Of a stretch of 64,000 nt of DNA, positions 54,994 through 64,000 are shown piece by piece. Source of the stretch: Ectocarpus siliculosus (Eukaryota; Sar; Phaeophyceae; Ectocarpales; Ectocarpaceae); NCBI GenBank assembly GCA_000310025.1, contig FN649755.1, positions 1,555,962 to 1,619,961 of the forward strand, in the 5' to 3' direction. Below the pieces are notes generated by a model. The model was not told where the DNA came from. It saw only the letters and a program-made list of their open reading frames with translations, and made no database searches. How positions within the stretch are numbered: position 1 is the first letter of the stretch; each line of letters starts with the position of its first letter. A program made the translations under genes and the position numbers.

Positions 54994-57900
54994 CTAGTTG
55001 TCATCATCGCATTTGGGCTTGGGCGCGCAAATGTTGCCCAGGCCCTCGCAACACACCAGTCCATTCGGGCATCCAGTCGGGTCGGTGTCGCATGCAGCAC
55101 CTGCACCATTGTTCTTGCCGTCGTCGCCATCATCACCCGTAGACGTATCCACTGTAGTAACATCTACTTAGTAGAAAGGAGGGGCGTAGGGTGCAGTTCA
55201 GACACAGAAAGCAAGACAACAAGCAGGTGCAGCTAGCTCCTGAATAGGTAGCCAGTCGATTGAGGGGGGATGCGGGGAAAATGTGACGGCACGGCGCATA
55301 GACGCGCAGCACGCGTCGGCGGTAGTTGTAGACCTACCGCAAGGCAATTAGGGGTGGCGCAGCTTCGGTATGTGGCACGCATGATCCACAGCATGTCGTT
55401 TTGCGCACGCACCACAAGCGGCACGCAAACCAACAGATGCACACGTTCAATCACGCGCAACCGCTGATAAAAGGCCTACACACGTCGCAACTGATTGACA
55501 GCATCGAATAGGCGCACAGCAAGGGTCGGCCGTCCTTGCAGACCTACCGCAAGCCAAGCGCAGCTAGCTTTGGACGCACAAGTGTGCGCATATCGACAGC
55601 AGCACCACGCTCGATACAGCACACAGCAGTACGCGACAGCGACGTGTTTCATTTCGCGCAGTAACTATCCGCATGACACGAGACAAAGCACGCTACTGCC
55701 GTAAAGCTGGTGCGTGTCCCTATCCACCACAACGAAACCAGAGGGGGTTGCGGCTGCTGTAATGCGCCCAGCACGCAAATCTGGAAACTATTAAGTATGA
55801 GTTTACATTCGTAATTTTTCGAAGATGGAAAAAAAGCGGCAGTGGAGTAGGTGGTAGGGGGGGAACACACGCCCGGGATGACGCCCGACTCCGAGACCGG
55901 TCTGGCTGACATTCTCTTCCTCTTGTTTTCCTCCGCAGTTACGTTGTTTTGTGTGTTACATTGTATACCATGTCCAGATGGATCCCACCACAGTCTTCAC
56001 TACGTACTGGGGGGATAGACTATGATTGATGAAGTGAACATGTAGTGATGTTGAGTGCATGCACACAAAACTCTTCTCTTTCGGTTCAATCCCTACTATG
56101 GGGGCTACGGTGTTATGTACTGAAAGTATATTCAAGAGGGGCTTTACGTCTCCATTGAGGCTTCAGACACCGTCCCTTCTTATCTCGGTGTGGCCGCCCG
56201 TCCCAATGGGGGGCGGGGGGCCAATGGGGCCAATCCTTAAACCCTAGTTACAGAATGCTATGAACACACTATTTTCTCGATATGTTCAGGAACGCTGGCG
56301 TCCTGCGTATTCCGTAGTTAACGCGGTGCAGCGCCCCCCGTCAGTGGTGTATGTATCACCAGACACGCGTCGCAACCATCCAACGTCGTGAACGGCCTAC
56401 CTGTGCACTCTGACGTTGGGTCCTGACAGTCGTATCCGACATATCCGCACGGGAATGGCAGCCCATCTAGACAATCGCACTCACAGCACTGAGTAATATT
56501 GACGGAGATGCGAAACGGTAGGGGGGGATAGTGCAGAAAGAGTGTAACAGTTAGCACACCTCATGTATCGTAGTCTTACGGAGGATCTCGCAAGATTCGA
56601 GCAGGAAGGTGGTTGAGAACCCACGGAGCATATTGCGTACCTCGCTCCGATCGACGCGGTTTCGTCAATTTGACACGATAACAACTCGGCACTCACTTTG
56701 AGCAGCCATCACGACACACACCTATCCCATCGTCATTGAACGGACGCACGGGCCCGAGGTGATGGCGTACGTAAACGACCTCGAGTAGTCGGCAATAAAA
56801 TTCTCGGAACACAAAGAGTACTATGATGCGGCATACTCACGTCTCCACCGTCGTACCCGCACTCGTCACTCATGTTACCTGAAACGCACGGGACGACAAA
56901 GGAAGGGGTTGGTTTCTCACTTCTTGTGTGCGTGGCTAACTGTGTGCCAAGCGCAGGATCACGAACACGCGTGAAACATCTGTTCCCATTAACGACCGCT
57001 TGCCCGTGGGTGCGGGCGTACTCCGAGAGGCCACTTTGAACTTTACCCCGCCGCAGACGTCAACCGACTGCCCACAGCATATGTGCCTCTGTCGATCCAT
57101 GTTTCCACGAAAACGATACACGTCTGAAACCGTCTGAAACCCTCCCTTGTTGCCGTATCTCTGGCCTCGCAATCAGACTCGGACTCACCGAGGTCACACC
57201 AGCCATCCTGAATCCACGAAACGACCCCGTCGCAGTCAGAGTAGTTGCACTCCGAGTCTGGGTCCTGGCAATCGTATCCGTCTGAGCCGCACGTGGTCTC
57301 GTCGGAATCTTCACAATCGCAGACACAGCACTGCACAGGCATTGTCGACATGTGAGGGCCGGCGATATCATAGTTAGTATAGGATCGACACGTTTCAAGG
57401 AGAGACGCCTCGATCGAAGCAGCCGCACTCCTGGGTTTTCATAATCTTGTACTTGGAGCACAACAGAGGTGTGAAAAAGCCCCATACACTGTTGCAGCAG
57501 GGACCTCTGATCGAGCCGATTACAGGATCGACACGCGGCTCAGAGCAATGCAAACACCACCAGTAAACCACCAGCAAGTCAAGACCACCATTCGTTATTG
57601 TAGAAAGGTCGTAGACTCACATCTCCACCGTCGTAGCCACACGCTTCAATGTTGTTTTCTGAAACGCACGGGACAATGCAGGCATGGTGTAGGGTTCTCA
57701 GTTCTTGTATGCCTGGCTTCACATTGATGCTGATTATTGTGTGGTCGTCTTCACATCATTAAAGCGTTCCGATCTCTCTACCCAGAGCCTTCATCTGTCG
57801 GCACTGATTTAAAACTTGACAAATCGATTCCGTGGTCGCAGGAACACTTACCCTGAGAAAATACACGCGAATGCAGCGGACAAATAAACGTGGTGTTCCT

Positions 57901-59229
57901 CTCCCCATACACAACCACTTGCGGACCTTAGCACGCCCTTGGGTAGCACGTGTTAGTACGTTAGTGATAACGTGTCTCTGAGTCCTCCCATTTTGTCCAA
58001 TATGTGGCCGACAAAAGACTCAAGAGCTTACCGCCGGTACATGAGCCATCCGAAATCGTTTCGATGTCTCCACCGTTGGACACGCAGTCAGGGACTGCAA
58101 TATAGAACACGGGCAACAGGCGGTATCATGAGGTGGGTGACACCGTGACACCTGTGACACGATCGTCCTACTGTCAGCACCAGCCAGATCCTCCGGCCCC
58201 GTGTGATTTCATGGAAGGCGCGTCGTTCGCGATGTCCAACATCCGCGTTGAATTTTTATGATGAGTGCACCATGGATTAAAAAAATCACGCGAACACTGC
58301 GGGGCTTTCGCAACCACCTCGCGCAAACGGCTGTTGTAGCATGTTCGACTCGCATCATGTACAACTATGAGATAATTGCGTGTGTTCATATGCCTACAAA
58401 TCTGCAGGGCTTGAGACTCGCATGAGAACGGTTCGCGCGGAAAGACGTCCGTGGCGCAAAAGACTTTTACACAACAATGTTTCGACTTCTTCGCTGAATC
58501 TCGCTGCTCGGGAGGCACACAAAACAGAAAACGAACACGAACACGAACACACACGACATTCAACTCCAGAAGAAGCTCGTATCGCGTTCAACTTTCTCCT
58601 GAAACGCAACCCCTCCCCCTCGTGCTCCCCGAGCGGTGTGCCTTTTGATCAATTTCACAAACTGAAAGAAGCAGGATGTGGTTGCAGATGCGGACCAACC
58701 CTAAGTGTCGCACGAAAGTATTGGATCGGTACCAACCACTCACAGCATTTGGGTTGGGGCTTGCAAGTGTCGTCGTCTGGGCAACACACCAGTCCGTTCG
58801 CACATACAGTCGAGTCGGCGGAGCAATCAGCGCCGTTACCGCCTTCATCACAGAACAATCGAATAGCCGGAACAAAAGAAGGGCAGAGGGTGCGCAGATG
58901 CGTGGGGATGTACAGTTCAAAAGCATCATGTAGACAGGAAGCAAGAAACGCAGGTGCACCTCCTGATTAGCCATTCGAACGTGGGGGTTCAGGGGAAAGG
59001 GTGGAACGCATTTGAAAGCGACTTCGCTCTCTGTTGGGATCGAGGGGGGTACTGCAGGACGTTTGCAGTGATCACTTCCATCTATTTTTCTTCAACGGCC
59101 CCGTGGCATCATCACCACGCATCAATCGCGACCAAGCCGGCTGTATATCAAGCGACTCTTACCTCCTCGCTTGGCGTTGGCGATCGATACCAGAGGCAGC
59201 AGCAGCGCGAATACTGAGAGCATCTTCAT
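54994..59229 (-). CDS. Secreted two-LNR (Notch-repeat) cysteine-rich protein, eight exons
   Basis: Exons on the minus strand: 59229-59163, 58842-58744, 58094-58032, 57658-57621, 57330-57189, 56878-56841, 56488-56401, 55151-54994. They total 693 bases, giving 230 residues and a TAG stop. All junctions are GT-AG and all phases agree (1,1,1,0,1,0,1). The start is in a GTCGCCACCATG context. Residues 1-19 are a signal peptide (MKMLSVFALLLPLVSIANA). Then comes a Cys domain ending NGLVCCPDDDTCKPQPKC. Two LNR units follow (NNIEACGYDGGDC and GWCDLGNMSDECGYDGGDC), each followed by C-C-x-C-D-C and YDCQDP(D/T)SEC. The last domain repeats the first (NGLVCCEGLGNICAPKPKC). LNR modules bind calcium and occur in extracellular or cell-surface proteins, so it is probably extracellular or cell-wall. 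An extra exon in the 1.2-kb last intron cannot be excluded. Confidence 0.8.
55296..55575. repeat. Paired repeat just downstream of the LNR gene's last intron acceptor
   Basis: GCGCATAG...CGGCGGTAGTTGTAGACCTACCGCAAG (55296-55350) recurs as GCGCACAG...GGCCGTCCTTGCAGACCTACCGCAAG (55510-55555), with GCGCAGCT after each. Both lie inside intron 7 of the LNR gene. Confidence 0.45.
57760..57840 (+). repeat. Dispersed repeat CGTTCCGATCTCTCTAC, copy in LNR intron 3
   Basis: AGCGTTCCGATCTCTCTACC, CAGAGCC, TTCATCTGTCGG and GCGATTCC-like blocks recur at 63403-63475. The first 28 bases also occur on the minus strand at about 52713-52741. Confidence 0.55.
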
Positions 59230-59740
59230 GGTGGCGACACCTGTAAAACGTTGTGGTGTACATAGATATCCCATCGACAAAAAACGACGGGAGCGAGCGA
59301 ATCCACAGGTCAAAGGCAAGGCGGTGGGATACGGGTAAGGAACCGCTGAGTGGCAGTTCACAGCAGCACCGCATGCCGATCGGGCTCCCTATCGCCAAGA
59401 TAATAACGGATTGTCAATGGCTGACATCGGAAACGGTCTTCTTGGCAAGGAAAATACAACAGCTAGGTGGGGAAGGTACGGGAATCGGCCTGAGGTTCTC
59501 TAAAATTGAATGAACGGGGGCGACGTCTGGCACAAAGCCTGTCAGGCGTGCGAGAGGCTCCACGTGCTCTCCCAGTCTAAACTGCTTCATCCACACAAAT
59601 CAATGACAACACTCCAATTCAATCACTCTCCCACGCAACTGACAGCGTTGCTAAACCGCCTGTGGTCCGCCCATCGGCGCTTCATGAGCCCGCCGAAAAC
59701 TGCCCACGAGGTGGCTGCCATAGCACATTTACCTTTTAAC
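59230..59740. promoter_or_regulatory. Upstream region of the LNR gene
   Basis: The 5' flank of the secreted LNR gene, so its promoter is expected here. I can point to no TATA box or initiator with confidence, and I see no coding exon. Confidence 0.3.
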
Positions 59741-59881
59741 TTGCCATCGGCACATCAACATAGACCCTTTGCCACCCAGCGCCAACCCAACACGTATCGC
59801 GTGGGCTTGGGGGTTAGGGCCGGAGTAAGGGTGAGGGTTCTCAGCCGTATAATGCTCGTTCCAGAGCAGATCATCGAATGC
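59741..59881 (+). repeat. Dispersed repeat, copy 2
   Basis: The counterpart of 5338-5468, in the same orientation: CGGCACATCAACATAGACCC, TTTGCCACC, CGCCAACCC, GTGGGCTTGGGGGTTAGGG, GAGGGTTCTC, AGAGCAGAT. Confidence 0.5.
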
Positions 59882-60090
59882 TAAGAACAACACCGGTTCC
59901 GGTTAAAGGGCACTCATTGGCCACGCCTGGGAGGAGCCAAGAGCCACAAAGTGCCCATCCGCACCCATGGGCACCACGCGGTGTCCATGCGGTTAAGCTA
60001 AACTGTAAAAGGTGTGGGAGTTTGCGCCTTTCTCTCCATGGACAGTTTTACTTTACTCGTATTCCGAACAAAACATTGCGCACATAGTTA

Positions 60091-60307
60091 CCGTATATGA
60101 CACAAGATAACACACCCCCTTGGCCGATTTTCAAAGCTCGATTTCTCAACAGCAGGAAGAGTCACAGCGCCGAAAACGGCGGCGTTGGAACGGTCTCGTC
60201 GAGAGCTGTTCGAAAACGTATTGTTTCATTTATGCATCCTCTTCGTCGTGGAGTAATCGAGCTTTGAAAATCGGTCCAGGGGGGGTGTTATCTTGTGTCA
60301 TATACGG
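60091..60307. mobile_element. MITE, 217 bp, TA target duplication
   Basis: Perfect CCGTATATGACACAAGATAA ends, TA at 60089-60090 and 60308-60309. Terminal repeats of about 50 bases reach CCGATTTTCAAAGCTCGAT / AATCGAGCTTTGAAAATCGG. Interior near-identical to the copy at 32256-32472. Confidence 0.8.
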
Positions 60308-60474
60308 TATCTACGTTGGAACCAGCTCGAGCGTAACAAATTGCCAACGACAAGTTAGAATCATTGTTTGAGTTCTGTGATGATGGCAAGAGATTTCCAA
60401 CGAGAACCGAATTTGAATCAGAAACAAACACCACAAAAAATACATGTTTACCTTGTGGGCGCATGCGCTAAGGC

Positions 60475-60864
60475 TTGTCTACAGCAGCAGCGTTTCACTT
60501 GACACACTACTGCAAACAAACGTATGCATTGTTGGACCGTGTGATCACAGGCAACGGGCCAGAGGCGTATTTCGACAAAGCTGTCGAACTTTTAAAGATT
60601 TGGTTCAGGCTTTGTCTGCGACGCGCCCCCGGGGTTCAGCCACTTTTCGCAACCTTGACCGTCCACCCACGCGATACGGAGGCCTACCGCACGAGCGTTT
60701 ATAAGCCGACGAGCCTCCTGCGTGCCCCTGAGAAGGAATCACGAGAAAAGACTCGCTGCCGCGAGAGAGACAAACTTGACGGGACTCGGGACACGGGTGT
60801 TGGCCGCGTAAGCCGACGGCGCCCAAACAAAAGCGGTTCTGTGCATACTTTGCATTTTCGGTAG
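60475..60864 (+). CDS. Candidate terminal exon, unidentified protein
   Basis: After an acceptor-like GCTTGTCTACAG the frame is open for about 128 codons to a stop at 60862-60864. It has a globular-looking first half (TYALLDRVITGNGPEAYFDK, AVELLKIWFRLCLRR, DTEAYRTSVYKPTSLL) and a charged Arg/Lys/Glu-rich second half. No family recognised and no ATG in good context, so upstream exons are expected. It follows the MITE at 60091-60307. Confidence 0.35.
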   Translation: MSTAAAFHLTHYCKQTYALLDRVITGNGPEAYFDKAVELLKIWFRLCLRRAPGVQPLFATLTVHPRDTEAYRTSVYKPTSLLRAPEKESREKTRCRERDKLDGTRDTGVGRVSRRRPNKSGSVHTLHFR

Positions 60865-62341
60865 AGTAAAACATGAATTCCGATCTAAAGTAGCGTGGAT
60901 ACGGAAGAAAGAAGACAGTTGAAAAGAGCATTGTACATACATTGAAGAAGATTGCATTTACAGGGCGGGTGACCAATTGGCTTGCGGTAAGGCCGGTGTG
61001 TGCTGCGTGTCTACGCTCTGTGCTGTCATCAGTTACGACGTGTGTCGGCTATGCGTGTTTCACAGGAAATCAAGAACCTGTAGCTGTGTAGCGTGCTGCT
61101 GTGTGGACGCGTGGTGTGGGTATGTGCGTACGTGCCGCCAAGCCAGCGCTACTTCCTCTAATTGGCTTGCGCTACTCTGTATGTCTACAAGTACGGCCGA
61201 CGTGGACTGTGCGTTTGTGCTCGATGCTGTCAATCTTTTGCGACGTGTGGCGCCCTTCCATATTGGTTACATGTGATGAAACACGTGTTTTCGTTAGGAT
61301 ATAGAAAAATTCGAGGGACTTGTATTTTCTAGTTGAGGCAGAGGGGCAGATAATGTTCACCATTTTTGTCTGGATTTATTCGAGGAAGAAAACGTTCATT
61401 GGAGAAAATCATGATCATTGTTGAGGAAAATCAATCAAAAAGTAGGTCAAGCACAACAATTGGTGACGAAACTCTGTGTGGTTTCGTTCGCTGAAGATAC
61501 GCGGAAAGAACACCGACGACCATTCTTGGCTGTCAAAACATTAACAAATGCGCCATTCTATCGCGGCCTTCCGCGCTGGTCACAAGGTCGACATGATTTG
61601 TGTCTGAAGGGGCGTATTCTCGTAGGGCGCGTAATTGGCTACAAAAACTTGTGATGAACTCGGTGAGACGGCCTGCCATCAGCTCGTCAATTCATAGGTG
61701 ACTTCAACGACAGCGTGTCACTCCGTGCACTCGCCAAGGAGAGAACGCCGTGGTGGATTCATTGGGAAAAACAAGGCCTCACAGAATCTTGCTAGCCGCA
61801 ATACCGACAATTACACCCGGATACCCGAAATTACATGTAGTGGGTTAAATCTGCTGCGTGAAAGCCCTTCGCCGGAAGGCCAACAAATCGGGGGTATCCA
61901 GAAAAAGGAAACTACATTTCACGTCATCCTTGCACCCCACCCCCCCCAAACAATACTTGACGATGAAATGTCGCCATAATGATCACACTCACACAGTTTT
62001 ACGCACTGTGAATCCGACTTGTGCTACAAAAAGAAACGTGTACACGCACAACGAACCGTTCTTACTGCCTCTTCTCCGCATCTTCCAAAACGCGTTGACT
62101 GGTCCACCTGGGCCTATCGGAATGGGTGAATGGAGCAGAGTGGTAAGGCTCTGTCGCTCGGTACGCTGCTCGGGAAACCGTCATGTACAAGTTGGCCATC
62201 ATGCAATCATTTGAATACATTGCCAAGTTGCATCAGCTCTTACCTTCTGTTGAGACATGATTCGTTTGTTTAAGGTGCGTTTTCGCGGAGTAAACAAAAG
62301 AAAAGCCGAGCCGAGATGCGCAGGTATCAGATTGGTTCCAA
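60865..62341. other. Mostly no gene; one weak frame
   Basis: A 78-codon + frame at 61418-61654 (start MLRKINQKVGQAQQLVTKLC) has protein-like composition but no borders or family. The rest shows nothing. Confidence 0.35.
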
Positions 62342-62554
62342 GTGGCCCCTTTCGGTGTTCGCTATGGGGTACATACTGACGACTCCGCGGGAAGTTCTGC
62401 TCCCATTACTTTTCTGCAGACGGAGGAATGCGAGAAGCAAGATATTTCGGGATCGATCCCAATGATCGTTAAGTCGGGATTGTACAGTTTACGCGTGGAG
62501 TTCGTGGATGAGGTTTCACTGTTCTCTAGGCTGATTGACACCTTGAGGAAGTAA
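62342..62554 (+). CDS. Candidate terminal exon, unidentified
   Basis: After an AG at about 62340 a frame reads FGVRYGVHTDDSAGSSAPIT and ends VEFVDEVSLFSRLIDTLRK at a stop at 62552-62554. The composition is convincing, and it could belong with the exon at 60475-60864 or stand alone. Family unknown. Confidence 0.3.
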   Translation: MAPFGVRYGVHTDDSAGSSAPITFLQTEECEKQDISGSIPMIVKSGLYSLRVEFVDEVSLFSRLIDTLRK

Positions 62555-62669
62555 TCGACAATATTTAGGCTCCTAAACAACGGCGTTCTCTATCATTTCT
62601 GTTCCATTGCACTTTTCCCCTGTACCCTCAGCATAAGCATGGATAAGGATAGGCGGGCGAGCCCCGGAT

Positions 62670-62930
62670 TACATGGAGCACGGAACCTGGTTTCGGCAGT
62701 TTTCGGAATGTGGGTGAGAGTGTAAGTGAACAATGCCGATGGCATTTCGTAAATTCGTTGTAGTGTTTGAAAAAATCGTGTCGTCCACGGATAACAGCCC
62801 AATGTATCGCCACGATTCGCAGAAGCGTCGTCGGTACTTCACTCCGTGCGCGCACGCATCGTCGCAGACCATGCAGGCTTCCGCCCTCATCGCTCGGCCT
62901 TGTCTCGACCCTACGAGACGGACAAGATAT
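62670..62930 (-). CDS. Candidate exon, Cys-containing, unidentified
   Basis: The minus frame reads MRAEACMVCDDACAHGVKYR then RFCESWRYIGLLSVDDTIFS and reaches a donor-like CCAG/GTTCC near 62693. The cysteines are clustered, but I recognise no domain. The opposite strand is also open. Confidence 0.25.
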
Positions 62931-64000
62931 AATTCCGCCCGAACGTAAACTAACGAAATGGGACACGCCAGCGACAGTGTCGTCAACACTCAATGCGGTC
63001 ACTCCCCAGTTCAGTCGTGTGTCGTGTATCGATTGAGATCGCACCTGCGCAAGAGTTAGGTCTTATTGCTGCTGTTGCCGGGCAAAAGGAGGAGGAATGA
63101 GGTAAAGCTGTTTGTGTGTGTGAGCGGAGGGACGGGCGTGGCAAACCTTCGTGTTAGATCTTTTGGAAAATTCTTCTAATTCGATTTCATCCCCTATAGG
63201 CGACAATCTAGATTAATTGGCTGGATTCAGTATCGTTTCGCTATCATGAGCTGTTCTATACTTCTCTCACATCTTGGCAATTGTATCATTCTTGGAACAA
63301 AGTTTCTCGTCAACATCGGGAAATTTTTTCACAATGTCGGACGCCCCGCCAGGAGGTAGTCATACAAGACTGTTGTTGTTGTTGATGTCGCCACCTTAAA
63401 AAACCGTTCCGATCTCTCTACTCAGAACCTCATCTATCGGTGCTGATCAAACAATTGACCGAGCGATTCCCGGGTTCACATATGACGTTATCTAGATTAC
63501 GATAAACAACAATTGGACGCGAAGGGGTCCGCAAGCTGGCGCCAATATAAGTCAACGACAGATATTCTAAAGCCCTTCGCTGCTTTGTACACTGCGTCAG
63601 AATAACCCGGTTCAGGCGGCTAATGTGCATGTGCAACAACCACGACATCCTCATGTTGTTCGTGGTGCGATTTACCAGCAAACGAACATGACCGATCTCG
63701 CCATTCCAACGTCAAAAAGGCAACCAAGATGTCTGTCACGATGCGTGCGATTTTTTGCGGTTGTTGGACAGCCTCCGTTTTCGAACGGTGCGGTAGCCTA
63801 GGCTTGGCTCACTTGCATCGGCGGGTCCTGCGGTGCGCTGTCCGGATCTATTTACACTGCTTTGCGACATGCGCAAAATACAACCATGTCGATCTGCTGC
63901 TGCTGCAGTCTACAGAAGACTTCACGCATGCTTGCAGAGATCAATCATGGATGGATAAACTTCTCCTGCGATACATGGACGGACTACAAAACGATGGAAG
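62931..64000. other. No gene recognised
   Basis: Contains the third copy of the CCGTTCCGATCTCTCTACTC repeat at 63403-63475. A minus frame at 63430-63681 has no motif. Confidence 0.4.

Noticed and set aside
1-64000. CRISPR arrays, rRNA operons, bacterial operons
   Set aside because: No regularly spaced direct repeats with unique spacers, no rRNA core sequence, and gene structure is eukaryotic.
1-64000. tRNA genes
   Set aside because: I looked for a paired acceptor stem with a GGTTCRANNCC box and found no convincing cloverleaf. A covariance search would be needed to be sure.

Overview
The window reads as nuclear DNA of a multicellular stramenopile, most likely a brown alga close to Ectocarpus. 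This is inferred from gene architecture: short exons with GT-AG borders in long introns, a secreted Lin-12/Notch-repeat (LNR) protein, a DIRS-type retrotransposon, balanced base composition, C/G homopolymers and two 100-N scaffold gaps. A few other eukaryotes would also fit. Almost none of the long open frames is a gene. Real coding capacity lies in spliced models and in one intronless island.

Layout. 1-7500: a LINE 3' tail, a 5'-truncated SINE-like copy, small tandem repeats, a palindrome-rich block and no convincing gene apart from one candidate exon. 7525-10648: a split aprataxin-like gene (HIT domain plus C-terminal zinc finger) on the + strand. 10.6-20 kb: no recognised gene. 20.1-21.5 kb: a foldback element and two SINE-like copies either side of a gap. 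22.7-26.9 kb and 39.6-42.2 kb: a direct segmental duplication carrying an unidentified, partly decayed locus. 30.9-33.8 kb: an element with long inverted terminal repeats, with MITEs nested in it. 34.07-34.53 kb: a near-perfect palindrome. 35.2-38.2 kb: a degraded DIRS-like retrotransposon with reverse transcriptase, RNase H-like and tyrosine recombinase parts. 38.8-39.1 kb: a second, inverted LINE tail. 44.1-44.9 kb: the 5' exons of a small secreted protein. 45.3-49.4 kb: an intronless cluster with one 414-codon frame, one frame of about 400 codons and a frameshifted pseudogene between them, resembling integrated large-DNA-virus sequence. 50.6-51.2 kb: a full-length SINE-like copy. 52.2-52.7 kb: a palindromic CCATGG satellite with a gap. 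55.0-59.2 kb: an eight-exon secreted LNR protein on the - strand whose intron phases all agree. 60.1-60.3 kb: a 217-bp MITE. The remainder holds weak exon candidates only.

The recognised genes do not form a pathway. Aprataxin is a DNA-repair housekeeping protein, the LNR and small secreted proteins are exported, and the rest is a record of retrotransposition, MITE activity, local duplication and probable viral insertion.
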